Assembly (NCBI GenBank): GCA_025454975.1
Contig: JALONK010000001.1
Span: forward strand, 1-64,000
Direction: 5' to 3'
Length of the DNA stretch: 64,000 nucleotides
Origin: Bacteroidia bacterium
Lineage (GTDB): Bacteria; Bacteroidota; Bacteroidia; UKL13-3
The notes under the pieces were generated by a model. That model saw only the letters and a program-made list of their open reading frames with translations. It had not been told where the DNA came from and searched no databases. The first letter of the stretch is position 1. Each line of letters opens with the position of its first letter. Shown piece by piece: positions 35,828-46,191 of the stretch. The position numbers were made by a program, and so were the translations under genes.

Positions 35828-37300
35828 CTAAATAAAAGGATTGATTAACCTAATCAATTCTTCTGTACCAATTAATGTTTGTTCACCTGTTTGTAGGTTC
35901 TTAACATTAAACACGTGTTGTTGCATTTCTGTTTCACCTGCAATAGCGGCATATGGGATATTTAATGCATTTGCATAATCTAGTTGTTTGGCAATAGGTT
36001 TTTTCCTTATCACATCCGGGTATACTTCAGCAGCAATACCGGCATCACGCAGTACCTTTAGCGCAGGTAAACAATACTCTTGAGTGGCTTCGTCAAAATG
36101 GCAAAATAACACCTGTGTTGATGAGGCACGATTAACAGTATTTGGAAAAAGATTTAGTTCTTCCATTACATCGTAAATTCTATCTAAGCCGAAACTAATA
36201 CCAACACCGGAAACATTCGGTAATCCAAAAATTCCGGTTAGGTTATCATAACGACCGCCTCCACCAATACTGCTTTTTAAAGTGCCTTTAGTGGCCACTA
36301 TCTCAAGTATGCTACCGGTGTAATAGCTCAGTCCTCGTGCTAAAAAAATATCTAATTCAACAAATTGTTTACAACTCTTATCGAGTAGTTTTAGAACTTT
36401 TTCAAGTTCGGAAACTCCATGCGAACCAATTTCAGAATTTCTATCCTCAAATAGACTATTCAGTCTTTTTAACTGTGATTCAAAGGTTGGATAAATCTGC
36501 TGAATACCTTCTTTAAATAACCCTAATTCTGGTGAATCTAGAATCGCCCTATTGGAGTCATTTATAAATCCAGCATCATTTAATTCTTTAAATACTCCTT
36601 CATAACCTATCTTATCAAGTTTGTCAATTATGATAATGAATTCAGAAAACCGATGATTGCAATTGAAATACTCTGCTATTCCTTCAAGTATCTTCCTATT
36701 ATTAACCCGAATTTTAAAATCAATACCAAGTGTTGTAAAAACTTCATAATAAATTTGAATCAACTCTACTTCATTAATCAAACTATCACTTCCAACCACA
36801 TCGGCGTCACATTGCCAAAATTCTCTATATCGGCCTTTTTGGGGTCTGTCGGCACGCCAAACAGGTTGCATTTGGTAACGTTTGAATGGAAATGTGATAT
36901 CGTTTCTGTTCATAACAACATACCTGGCAAATGGAACAGTAAGGTCGTAACGTAAACCTTTTTCCGATATGAATTTTGAAGCTGCTTTGCTATCAAGATC
37001 ACTTACATTTCCTGTAGAAGAAGGTAAATTCGTTGTGTCAATTGAAGTGTTATTTTGAAATTCTTTTAGGTCTTTTAAATAGTCACCACTATTTAAAATT
37101 CTAAACAACAACTTATCCCCTTCATCACCATATTTTCCTTCCAGGGTAGCTAAATTTTCCATAGCAGGAGTTTCAAGCGGCATAAAGCCAAACTTTTTAA
37201 ATACGGATTCAATACTATTTAAGATGTATTTTCTTTTTTGAACTTCTTTTGGTCCAAAGTCTCTGGTTCCTTTAGCTAATGCAGGTTTTTGTGTTGCCAT
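35828..37300 (-). CDS. hisS: Histidyl-tRNA synthetase
   Basis: A class II synthetase of 490 residues from the ATG at 37300 (MATQKPALAKGTRDFGP). Motif 2 is in YREFWQCDADVVG. The histidine-binding motifs LRYDLTVPFARYV, RGLSYYTGSILEI and GGGGRYDNL are all present, and a C-terminal anticodon-binding domain (about 395-490) follows. It charges tRNA-His. An ATG two codons earlier (37306) is possible. It carries an insertion in the catalytic domain (about residues 70-110, DTTNLPSSTGNVSD), seen also in other Bacteroidota and eukaryote-like HisRS. Confidence 0.95.
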   Translation of the reverse strand: MATQKPALAKGTRDFGPKEVQKRKYILNSIESVFKKFGFMPLETPAMENLATLEGKYGDEGDKLLFRILNSGDYLKDLKEFQNNTSIDTTNLPSSTGNVSDLDSKAASKFISEKGLRYDLTVPFARYVVMNRNDITFPFKRYQMQPVWRADRPQKGRYREFWQCDADVVGSDSLINEVELIQIYYEVFTTLGIDFKIRVNNRKILEGIAEYFNCNHRFSEFIIIIDKLDKIGYEGVFKELNDAGFINDSNRAILDSPELGLFKEGIQQIYPTFESQLKRLNSLFEDRNSEIGSHGVSELEKVLKLLDKSCKQFVELDIFLARGLSYYTGSILEIVATKGTLKSSIGGGGRYDNLTGIFGLPNVSGVGISFGLDRIYDVMEELNLFPNTVNRASSTQVLFCHFDEATQEYCLPALKVLRDAGIAAEVYPDVIRKKPIAKQLDYANALNIPYAAIAGETEMQQHVFNVKNLQTGEQTLIGTEELIRLINPFI

Positions 37301-37352
37301 AATCACTTGCGAAAATAGGGCTATGCCTGCATATCAAAAAGAAAATGACTAA

Positions 37353-38504
37353 TTATTGCAATTGTAGGGCAGCATCTAAATATAAAAATACATCCGCTGG
37401 GATTTCATCACCTGATTTTGATGCCCGTTTATGTCCAAGTCTTACCACTATAGTTTTTAAATCAGGAATGATAAAAATGTATTGTCCTCTGATGCCCCTG
37501 GCGTAACTTATTTTATGTCCTTTATAGTTTAACAACCACCATTGGTATCCATAAAAATCTACCGGTTTTCCTTTGTCATCATTTATTAAGCATGGTGTAA
37601 CAGCTTCCCTCGCGAATGTTGAATCTAATAGTTGTACGCCATTCCCAAAGCCTTGTTGCAGCATTAATTTTCCAAGTTTTGCAAAATCCTTAGCATTGCT
37701 ATACCAGCAGCAACTAACTTTTTCCATGCCTTTTTCATCTAAACTCCAGAATGCTGTTTGTTCAGCGCCCAATGGTTTCCAAAGCTTAATCGAAGCATAT
37801 TCAGCTATACTTTTGCCTGTTACTTCCTTTAAAATCATTCCCAGCAATTGAGTATCTCCGCCTTTATAAAGCCACCTAGTACCCGCAGGAAAAATTATTT
37901 TTGCTTGCGATAAAGTCAACGCGTTAACATCAGGTCCGTAATAAGCTTCAGCCGGCCACGAAAACATGCTGGCATAATCTTCTTTAAATGCCAATCCGCT
38001 GCTCATGGTTAATAAATGTTTAATGGTGATATTAGATAATTCAGGGGTATTAAATTCATTAAGATAATTAGCCACAGGGTCATTAACACTCTTAATCAGA
38101 CCATCTTTTATAGCACAACCTATTAATAATGCAGTTATAGATTTAGCCATGCTAAAACTATTAACTAAAGAACTATCATGGTAGCCCTCCCAGTGTTTTT
38201 CGTAACGAACAGTATCATTTTTTATCACTAAAAATGATACTGTTTTGTATGATTCAATTTGCTTAATAATGCTATCCGACAAGGAATAATTCTTTTCACT
38301 AACTGCCCACGATATGGGGGTTTGAGTAGGTATAGGGTTTTTATTAAATGCATCTATTTCATCAATATCAGGGCCAAGCTTTCCACTAAATATAGTAAGT
38401 GGTAACAACTTATTCAAATAGGTATTACCTGAAATGAGGATATAAGTTTCTGTAACAATAAACAGAGCAACAACAATAATGAGTAACCACTTTAAAAATT
38501 TCAT
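37353..38504 (-). CDS. Serine hydrolase of the beta-lactamase class C family
   Basis: From the ATG at 38504 the protein has 383 residues: an N-terminal membrane anchor or uncleaved signal (MKFLKWLLIIVVALFIVTET) and a penicillin-binding-protein-like domain. The SxxK motif is SMAK (Ser118, Lys121). A YSN motif (CCWYSNAKDF) supplies the second catalytic Tyr. The third motif is degenerate (ARGIRGQ in place of HxG). It is probably a periplasmic esterase or peptidase, and not a resistance beta-lactamase. Its coding sequence holds a strong inverted repeat (38210-38242). Confidence 0.82.
   Translation of the reverse strand: MKFLKWLLIIVVALFIVTETYILISGNTYLNKLLPLTIFSGKLGPDIDEIDAFNKNPIPTQTPISWAVSEKNYSLSDSIIKQIESYKTVSFLVIKNDTVRYEKHWEGYHDSSLVNSFSMAKSITALLIGCAIKDGLIKSVNDPVANYLNEFNTPELSNITIKHLLTMSSGLAFKEDYASMFSWPAEAYYGPDVNALTLSQAKIIFPAGTRWLYKGGDTQLLGMILKEVTGKSIAEYASIKLWKPLGAEQTAFWSLDEKGMEKVSCCWYSNAKDFAKLGKLMLQQGFGNGVQLLDSTFAREAVTPCLINDDKGKPVDFYGYQWWLLNYKGHKISYARGIRGQYIFIIPDLKTIVVRLGHKRASKSGDEIPADVFLYLDAALQLQ
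38210..38242. repeat. Perfect 13-bp inverted repeat inside the serine hydrolase gene
   Basis: CAGTATCATTTTT (38210-38222) and AAAAATGATACTG (38230-38242) flank the loop TATCACT. It encodes the segment around FLVIKNDTVRY. The half-sites AGTATCA/TGATACT are the same as in the XRE operator at 50003-50019, at another spacing. Confidence 0.7.
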
Positions 38505-38584
38505 ATAACTGCTTTGAATTATTCGAATATACAATAACCATTACATAGGATGTAGAAATTTCGTTTAGTAAATTACATTATGTC

Positions 38585-38613
38585 AATACTAATTGTAACT
38601 GACAATTAGTATT
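38585..38613. repeat. Perfect 12-bp inverted repeat between groEL and the serine hydrolase gene
   Basis: AATACTAATTGT (38585-38596) and ACAATTAGTATT (38602-38613) with the loop AACTG. It lies in front of the serine hydrolase start and just past the groEL terminator, so it may be an operator or a second terminator hairpin. Confidence 0.6.
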
Positions 38614-38619
38614 AACAAA

Positions 38620-38649
38620 AAAGGCTATTTCCGATTGGAAATAGCCTTT
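38620..38649 (-). terminator. Intrinsic terminator of groES-groEL
   Basis: A perfect 13-bp stem AAAGGCTATTTCC / GGAAATAGCCTTT, loop GATT, followed on the minus strand by a T tract. It lies 22 bases after the groEL stop. Confidence 0.85.
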
Positions 38650-38671
38650 AAAATTTATAAAGAGATAGTTC

Positions 38672-40327
<1,656 letters not shown>

Positions 40328-40330
40328 CTA

Positions 40331-40606
40331 TTAAAGAATTGCGAAGATGTCTGATTCGCGCATGATAAGATAATCTTTACCATCCACTGAAATTTCAGTT
40401 CCTGAATATTTGCCGTAAAGTACGGTATCACCCGCTTTCACTGTTAATGGCTCATCTTTTTTGCCATTTCCAACAGCAATAACTTTACCTCTTTGAGGCT
40501 TCTCTTTTGCGGTATCAGGGATGATAATTCCACCTACTGTTTTTTCTTCAGCTGCAGCCGGTTCAACCAGAACCCTATCTGCTAATGGTTTAAGACTTAC
40601 TGACAT
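40331..40606 (-). CDS. groS: Co-chaperonin GroES (Hsp10)
   Basis: A 91-residue Gro[21 protein letters not shown], the mobile loop [16 protein letters not shown] (read as two blocks), and [17 protein letters not shown]. It caps GroEL. It is the first gene of the groES-groEL operon. Upstream on the minus strand a near-consensus -7 (TATGTTTTG) lies in the space shared with the divergent sigma factor gene. Confidence 0.98.
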   Translation of the reverse strand: MSVSLKPLADRVLVEPAAAEEKTVGGIIIPDTAKEKPQRGKVIAVGNGKKDEPLTVKAGDTVLYGKYSGTEISVDGKDYLIMRESDIFAIL

Positions 40607-40727
40607 ATTTTTAATTGTGTTTTTTATATTTTAGTTGATGCCAAAACATATCTATTTTTATGCCATGCCTTTTTTACTGCCAATTTTGTAAGGTATAAAC
40701 TAAAAAAATGTCATAAAAAAGAATAAA

Positions 40728-40758
40728 TTGTCATGCAACCCACTATTGCCTAAATTTG
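40728..40758 (+). promoter_or_regulatory. Promoter of the ECF sigma factor gene
   Basis: TTG (40728-40730), 20 bases, then TAAATTTG (40751-40758), an exact TAnnTTTG. Transcription would start a few bases before the ATG at 40776, so the TTG/ATG codons further upstream are not used. Confidence 0.65.
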
Positions 40759-40775
40759 ACTATCATTCAGAACCC

Positions 40776-41339
40776 ATGACAAGCGAAGAGCAAAATATCA
40801 TTGAAGGATGTTTAAACGGCAAAAGAAGCAGTCAAAAAGCTTTATATGATCGTTTTGCAGGAAAGATGTTAGGGGTGTGTATGCGTTATGCCAAAGACAG
40901 AGCAGAGGCAGAAGATATGCTACAGGAAGGGTTTATTAAAGTATTTCATAACATTGGTAAGTTTAAAAATGATGGGAGTTTTGAAGGTTGGGTAAGAAGA
41001 ATTATGGTTTTTACTGCAATAAACTATTTTAAACACCGTATTAGGAAGTTTCAAGAAGATTTAGACCAAGAAGGTGCAGATGCATCTTATGATGATGAAA
41101 TAATTGATAAAATATCTGCAAAAGAAATAATTGCATTGGTGCAGCATTTGCCGGAAGGATATAGAATGATATTTAACTTGTATGCAATTGAGGGTTATAC
41201 GCATAAAGAAATCAGTGATATGTTAGGGATATCCGTAGGCACTTCAAAATCTCAATATTCAAGAGCAAGGATGAGTATGCAACAGCTTTTAGCTAAACAT
41301 TTTCAAATATTAAATGAGCCTTTTCAGGAACCAAAATAA
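40776..41339 (+). CDS. ECF-type RNA polymerase sigma factor
   Basis: From the ATG at 40776 the protein has 187 residues (MTSEEQNIIEGCLNG). Region 2: YAKDRAEAEDMLQEGFIKVF and VRRIMVFTAINYF. Region 4: LPEGYRMIFNLYAIEGYTH and KEISDMLGISVGTSKSQYSR. It directs RNA polymerase to its own promoter set. The start is chosen because the consensus promoter lies between the two possible starts. Its last 26 bases overlap the next gene, which is likely to encode its membrane partner. Confidence 0.9.
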   Translation: MTSEEQNIIEGCLNGKRSSQKALYDRFAGKMLGVCMRYAKDRAEAEDMLQEGFIKVFHNIGKFKNDGSFEGWVRRIMVFTAINYFKHRIRKFQEDLDQEGADASYDDEIIDKISAKEIIALVQHLPEGYRMIFNLYAIEGYTHKEISDMLGISVGTSKSQYSRARMSMQQLLAKHFQILNEPFQEPK

Positions 41340-42903
41340 CGAATTTGAAAAACGACTTCAACGTCAGTTGAACGATACGGAGTTTAATCCTGCCGAATCG
41401 TTATGGAGTCGTATTGATGCTGAGGTTAATCGTCCGGAGTTTGAACAAAAAGTTGAAGGGAAAATCGGGAATTACTCAATCAATCCAAATCCTTCTACCT
41501 GGGAAATTATTGAATCACAACTTCCACCTGAGCCTACTAGTTCTCGTAAATTAACTTGGTGGTATGCCGGCGCTGTGTTCTTATTTATCAGTTCAATTGT
41601 ACTTGGTTTATATTTAGGTATTGAAACCAATGATAAATCTACAGCTTCAACTGAAATAATGGTGGACGAGCGCACTAATGACTTGCAGAAACAGGCAGTA
41701 GAAAACATGGTTAAAAGCAAACCATCTGTTCAATCAGAACCTTTGCCGGAAAATATATCTGTAGAAGGGATAAATACAGAAACTTTTCGTTCGAATAATC
41801 AAACAGAAAAAAAGAAACTAAGTGAGGTAAATACGTTGGCAAGTAAAGTTTATAATGTCAAAAAAACTAAAGTTTCGGGACGTAAATCTAAAGCAGACAG
41901 ATTGTATAAACCTTTATCAAATCGGTCAGATTTTAATAGCGATAATCAAAATAAAAGTAACAATAAATCCATTGGAAATAAAGAGACTAAAGAAGCAGGA
42001 ATTCCGAAATTAGCCGCAATAACCAACAACACAAACGACCCTGCTTCTTTTATTGTTGAACAAGAAAAGACCAATTCGGATCAAAAGCATGAAGAGCATG
42101 ATTCTTCTTATCGTGAAACTTCAAGTCGTTTAGTGGCAAGCACATCAGATAGTGCACAAACGGCATTTAATCAGCAAGACAGTAATCAACGTGAAAATAA
42201 TAATGAAACGGTTTTAGATTCTAAACTAAGTATATCAATTACTACCGGTGCACATGAAAGTTTTATGATATTGAGTAGTGATAACCAGAAACATCAATCA
42301 TCAATTGATTTAAGAAACCAGATTGAATCACCTAAAGTTGGGCTTCATCTTGCCTTCTTATTAAATTACGAATTACATCCTTCATTTTTAATCAGCTCAG
42401 GTTTAGCGTTAACTACCTTCGAAATGAATATGAATTTTGGTGTTACCCCTGCGATAAATCCGGTAAAGCCTGAAACGGGAGCATCATACACTAACTTAAA
42501 TGATAGTATTCTAATTGGTGCAGGTAATGTTGGTAATATTCGATACAGTTGGAATGAAATTCCTATTCATTTAATTTGGCGTCCACATGCCTATAAAAAA
42601 GTAGGTTTCGAACTCCAAGCAGGAATAAGCTATGCCTTCATTAGGGGTATTGATGTTGATATGGTTAGCACAAACAATGTTGGGGTGCTACAAGTTTCTG
42701 ATAAAGAAGGATTCCCATTTTTTAGAAATAGCTTATTTGGGAACGCATCATGTGGTATGAGTATAAGGTTTAACCCACAGTTATCATTAATTGGATCAGG
42801 ATATGTGAAATATTCAATATCCAATATGGTTAAACAAGACAATTGGATTGCACAGCGGCCTTATATGATAGGCTTTGCTCTGACCCTAAGAAAAGAATTT
42901 TAA
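41314..42903 (+). CDS. Membrane-anchored partner of the ECF sigma factor with C-terminal barrel-like domain
   Basis: A 529-residue protein. A short cytosolic part holds two W-I repeats (FNPAESLWSRIDAEV and NPNPSTWEIIESQL), followed by one membrane helix (81-102). A long low-complexity Ser/Asn/Lys-rich linker (about 110-300) leads to a beta-rich C-terminal region (305-529) similar to outer-membrane barrel domains (FELQAGISYAFIRG, SGYVKYSISNMV). The ATG lies inside the sigma gene, so they are co-translated. It may act as anti-sigma factor or envelope sensor; that is inferred from arrangement. It lacks a zinc-finger anti-sigma motif. Confidence 0.72.
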   Translation: MSLFRNQNNEFEKRLQRQLNDTEFNPAESLWSRIDAEVNRPEFEQKVEGKIGNYSINPNPSTWEIIESQLPPEPTSSRKLTWWYAGAVFLFISSIVLGLYLGIETNDKSTASTEIMVDERTNDLQKQAVENMVKSKPSVQSEPLPENISVEGINTETFRSNNQTEKKKLSEVNTLASKVYNVKKTKVSGRKSKADRLYKPLSNRSDFNSDNQNKSNNKSIGNKETKEAGIPKLAAITNNTNDPASFIVEQEKTNSDQKHEEHDSSYRETSSRLVASTSDSAQTAFNQQDSNQRENNNETVLDSKLSISITTGAHESFMILSSDNQKHQSSIDLRNQIESPKVGLHLAFLLNYELHPSFLISSGLALTTFEMNMNFGVTPAINPVKPETGASYTNLNDSILIGAGNVGNIRYSWNEIPIHLIWRPHAYKKVGFELQAGISYAFIRGIDVDMVSTNNVGVLQVSDKEGFPFFRNSLFGNASCGMSIRFNPQLSLIGSGYVKYSISNMVKQDNWIAQRPYMIGFALTLRKEF

Positions 42904-42974
42904 ACGAAAACAAGCGAATAATATAATAATCAATAGTTTAGTTAGCTGTAAATTGCGGTAGACAAGTACAGCAA

Positions 42975-43682
42975 ATGACAGAAATAATGATTGATTTTAC
43001 CCCCATTAGTCAATGGGCAGAAGATGATAGACCTAGAGAAAAAATGATGCTTAAAGGTATCCACTCTTTAAGTGATGCAGAATTGTTAGCCATATTAATT
43101 TCTACCGGAACCAAGAGAGAAAGTGCTTTGGATTTGAGTAGAAAGGTATTATCCATTACTAAAAATAACATTAACCAATTAGGGAAATTAGATGTTTTAG
43201 ACTTTACTAAAATAAAGGGCATTGGTAAAGCCAAAGCCATCACCATTGCCGCTGCATTGGAATTAGGTAGAAGAAGAAAAAATATCCAACAAGAAAATAA
43301 CTCAGAGGTTATAAATTCAAGTAGGAGTGCTTTTGATTTATTTGAGCCGATATTTTCTGATTTAGTGCGTGAAGAGTTTTGGGTATTATATCTCAACAGA
43401 AATAATAAAGTTATAGAATTAAAACGGGCCAGCGAAGGAGGTGTATCCGGAACAGTCGCAGACCCTCGTATTATTTTTAAACATGCAGTTTTACTCTTAG
43501 CTTCAAGTATAATTTTAGCACATAATCATCCATCAGGTAATTTAAAACCAAGCGAACACGATAAAAAACTTACAAAAAAATTTATGGAAGCCGGGTGGGC
43601 TTTAGATGTTCATGTTGTTGATCACTTAATTATATCCGAACATCAATATTTTTCATTCGCCGATCAAGGTTTGTTGTTATAA
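42975..43682 (+). CDS. radC: RadC family JAMM-domain protein
   Basis: A 235-residue RadC/YsnA-type protein. The N-terminal helix-hairpin-helix is KGIGKAKAITIAAALELGRR, and the C-terminal JAB/MPN domain has the metal motif HNHPSGNLKPSEHD, with the upstream Glu in EEFWVLYLN. Despite the name, a role in DNA repair is not proven. An ATG four codons on is possible. It is followed at once by a bidirectional terminator. Confidence 0.93.
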   Translation: MTEIMIDFTPISQWAEDDRPREKMMLKGIHSLSDAELLAILISTGTKRESALDLSRKVLSITKNNINQLGKLDVLDFTKIKGIGKAKAITIAAALELGRRRKNIQQENNSEVINSSRSAFDLFEPIFSDLVREEFWVLYLNRNNKVIELKRASEGGVSGTVADPRIIFKHAVLLLASSIILAHNHPSGNLKPSEHDKKLTKKFMEAGWALDVHVVDHLIISEHQYFSFADQGLLL

Positions 43683-43720
43683 AAAAAAGACTGCTTCATT
43701 TTTGAAACAGTCTTTTTTTT
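43681..43720. terminator. Bidirectional terminator after radC
   Basis: AAAAAAAAGACTG and CAGTCTTTTTTTT form the stem, extended by TTC/GAA after one mismatch, with a T-rich loop. It lies between radC (+) and the small secreted protein gene (-). Confidence 0.8.
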
Positions 43721-43773
43721 AATTAGCATTTATACAATAAAAATTAATTCATTCTAAGGAAAACATCTTTGAT

Positions 43774-44064
43774 TTAAGAAGATTTTTTACTTGAGCAGCA
43801 TGATTTTTTACCTTTTTGAGGCTGACAACTTTTTTCCTCCTTTTTACTATCACAGCCTTCTTCTTTTTTTGTTTCAGGCTTTGCTGCCGGTGCCGGAGCC
43901 TCTTGTAGGGTCGCAGTTTCTTGCTGAGGAGAAGTAGATGCGTTGCCTGCTGCAGGTTTAGCTGCAGGTGTTTTAGGAGCTGCCGGTTTATTTTGTACCG
44001 GTGTTTGCGCAGATACTGCTATAGCAAACACAAATAACGATGCGAATACTAATATTTTTTTCAT
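43774..44064 (-). CDS. Small secreted Ala/Pro/Lys-rich protein with a Cys-rich tail
   Basis: A 96-residue protein with a signal peptide (FAIAVSAQ, cleaved near residue 20). A low-complexity Pro/Ala/Lys stretch follows, then a C-terminal tail with five Cys: GCDSKKEEKSCQPQKGKKSC and CSSKKSS. No family is recognised. The tail could bind metal (copper or zinc) or form disulfides at the cell surface; this is an inference from composition. It has its own leader and no close operon partner. Confidence 0.65.
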   Translation of the reverse strand: MKKILVFASLFVFAIAVSAQTPVQNKPAAPKTPAAKPAAGNASTSPQQETATLQEAPAPAAKPETKKEEGCDSKKEEKSCQPQKGKKSCCSSKKSS

Positions 44065-44130
44065 GATGTTTCTGTTTAATTCACTGCAATTTAATGATTA
44101 AGTATTAAAATTTGTTACATTAATAAAAAA

Positions 44131-44787
44131 TTATATAATCTCGGCAAGAATTGTTTCACCGCCCTTTACTTTTTGTTGAAGTGTTACGTTTATTTTAGTA
44201 CCTAATGGTAAGAAAACATCAACACGAGAGCCAAATTTAATAAAACCCATTTCATCAGTTTGAGAAACATAAGTGCCTTCTTTAACATACCATACAATAC
44301 GTTTAGCCAAAGCACCTGCAATTTGTCTGAATAAAATTTCGGTTCCGCTGTTATGCTTAATTACTGTTGTGGTTCTTTCGTTTTCAGTTGATGATTTGGG
44401 GTGCCAAGCAACTAAATACTTTCCTGGGTGATATTTAAAATAACTTACTTTACCTGATATCGGATTACGATTAACATGAACATTAAATGGCGACATAAAA
44501 ACAGACACCTGAATTCTTTTTCCTTTGAAGTATTCCGGTTCTTCAACTTCTTCTATCACAACAACCTTACCATCTGCCGGTGAAACAACCAAAGATTCAC
44601 CTATACTGGGATTGATTGATGGATTGCGAAAAAATTGTAGAATAATAATCAAAAAAACAATCGAAATACCAATAACAATATTGTGTAAAAGGATTATTCC
44701 GGGGATAAAAAATTGTACCAGTGTGTTCAAGGCGAACAGTACTAATAACGTAATTAAAATTGTTGCTTTTCCTTCTTTGTGTATCAT
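44131..44787 (-). CDS. psd: Phosphatidylserine decarboxylase family protein
   Basis: A 218-residue short-form (PSD-A type) decarboxylase with two N-terminal membrane segments (about 8-50). The core has VVSPADGKVVVIEE, FMSPFNVHVNRNPISG, and the self-cleavage region GFIKFGSRVDVFLP, where cutting at Gly-Ser makes the pyruvoyl group. It forms phosphatidylethanolamine in the inner membrane. It stands next to the glutamate dehydrogenase terminator. No pssA is in view. Confidence 0.92.
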   Translation of the reverse strand: MIHKEGKATILITLLVLFALNTLVQFFIPGIILLHNIVIGISIVFLIIILQFFRNPSINPSIGESLVVSPADGKVVVIEEVEEPEYFKGKRIQVSVFMSPFNVHVNRNPISGKVSYFKYHPGKYLVAWHPKSSTENERTTTVIKHNSGTEILFRQIAGALAKRIVWYVKEGTYVSQTDEMGFIKFGSRVDVFLPLGTKINVTLQQKVKGGETILAEII

Positions 44788-44803
44788 AATTGTTTATCAA
44801 AAA

Positions 44804-44838
44804 AACAAACACAGGTTAACAATTAACCTGTGTTTGTT
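44804..44838 (-). terminator. Intrinsic terminator of the glutamate dehydrogenase gene
   Basis: A perfect 16-bp stem AACAAACACAGGTTAA / TTAACCTGTGTTTGTT with a three-base loop, followed on the minus strand by a T run. It ends 20 bases past the stop codon. Confidence 0.9.
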
Positions 44839-44858
44839 ATATGTTTTTTATAGTTTGG

Positions 44859-46130
44859 TTATAAACCAAATTTACCACGCAGGGTTTCTACTTCAGCAAC
44901 CTTACGTATGGCTACTACATAAGCAGCAATTCTCATGCTGATATCATGTTTTTTAGAAGCTGCGTATACATTTTCAAAAGCGGTTTTCATCACCCTGTCA
45001 GCTCTGCGGTAAACGCGCTCTTCTGTCCAGAAATAACCAAGACGGTTTTGAACCCATTCAAAATAACTTACTGTAACACCACCTGCATTTGCTAAAATAT
45101 CAGGCACTACCATAATACCTTTTTTATTTAATATTTCATCTGCACTGGCAACGGTCGGACCATTTGCTCCTTCTACAATTAATTTAGCCTTGATCTTATC
45201 AGCATTTTCGACTGTAATTTGGTTTTCCATGGCAGCCGGCACTAATACTGTAACATCTAATTCTAATAGTTGTTCATTAGTAATTCTTTCAGCTTTAAAG
45301 CCTTCTAAAGTTCCACCATTTTGGTCGCGGTAAGCAATGGCTGCATCCACATCAATACCGGCCGGATTATAATAACCTCCAGTAACATCACTTATGGCTA
45401 ATACTTTTAGTCCTTGCATAGCTAATAACTTAGCTGAAATTGAACCAACGTTTCCAAAGCCTTGAACAGCACATGTGGTACCTACAGGACTAATGCCAAG
45501 TTTGGCTAAAGCACTTCTGGTAGAAACCATTACACCTCTTCCGGTTGCTTCAACACGACCTAGAGAACCACCTAATACAAGCGGTTTACCGGTAACTACT
45601 GCAGGTGATGAGTAGCCAACAAGTTTTGAATACTCATCCATTATCCATGCCATTTCTTGTTGTCCTGTACCCATATCAGGGGCAGGAATATCTTTGTCGG
45701 GACCAAAAACATCCACCATTAAATCGGTATATGCACGAGTTAAACGCTCAAGTTCCCCTTTACTTAATTTTCGAGGATCACATTTTATGCCCCCTTTACC
45801 ACCTCCATAAGGAATACCTACTACAGCACATTTCCAGGTCATCCAAGCAGCTAGTGCTTTTACTTCGTCTAAGTTAACATCCATACTATAGCGGATGCCA
45901 CCTTTAGAAGGACCTAAATTAGCATTGTGTACAACTCGATACCCTTCAAATACCTGTACGCTTCCATTATCCATACTTACCGGAATAGAAACAATAACTG
46001 ATTTTTGTGGCGATTTTAATACATGATAAGAGCCTTCATCTAAGCCGATTATTCGGGCAGCTTCATCAAAGCGCGACATCATTGACTCAAATGGATTGTC
46101 GTTGCTGTGGCTGGCAGTTTGTTTTGACAT
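44859..46130 (-). CDS. Glu/Leu/Phe/Val dehydrogenase (glutamate dehydrogenase type)
   Basis: A 423-residue hexameric-type dehydrogenase. The substrate site is GGIRYSMDVNLDEVKALA and GGGKGGIKCDPRKLS (catalytic Lys in GGGKGG). Asp is in PAPDMGTGQQEMAWI, and the nucleotide fold has VQGFGNVGS. It interconverts glutamate and 2-oxoglutarate with ammonia. The length and motifs fit GdhA/GudB-like NAD(P) enzymes. It stands alone between a consensus promoter and a strong terminator. Confidence 0.9.
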   Translation of the reverse strand: MSKQTASHSNDNPFESMMSRFDEAARIIGLDEGSYHVLKSPQKSVIVSIPVSMDNGSVQVFEGYRVVHNANLGPSKGGIRYSMDVNLDEVKALAAWMTWKCAVVGIPYGGGKGGIKCDPRKLSKGELERLTRAYTDLMVDVFGPDKDIPAPDMGTGQQEMAWIMDEYSKLVGYSSPAVVTGKPLVLGGSLGRVEATGRGVMVSTRSALAKLGISPVGTTCAVQGFGNVGSISAKLLAMQGLKVLAISDVTGGYYNPAGIDVDAAIAYRDQNGGTLEGFKAERITNEQLLELDVTVLVPAAMENQITVENADKIKAKLIVEGANGPTVASADEILNKKGIMVVPDILANAGGVTVSYFEWVQNRLGYFWTEERVYRRADRVMKTAFENVYAASKKHDISMRIAAYVVAIRKVAEVETLRGKFGL

Positions 46131-46157
46131 GATAAATGTGTTTTTATGTTATCGAAG

Positions 46158-46188
46158 CAAATGTACTAATAGTAGTTATTTAAACAAA
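46158..46188 (-). promoter_or_regulatory. Promoter of the glutamate dehydrogenase gene
   Basis: On the minus strand TTTG (46188-46185), 19 bases, TACATTTG (46165-46158): a full match to the Bacteroidota promoter consensus, 28 bases before the ATG. Confidence 0.75.
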
Positions 46189-46191
46189 TTG

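Noticed and set aside
40607-40727. CIRCE element (HrcA site) before groES
   Set aside because: No TTAGCACTC-N9-GAGTGCTAA pattern is present in the leader.
40728-40775. Longer start for the sigma factor at 40728
   Set aside because: That TTG serves better as the -33 element of a consensus promoter whose -7 box lies at 40751-40758.
43010-43396. 128-codon open frame opposite radC
   Set aside because: It is a shadow of a conserved gene with all family motifs.
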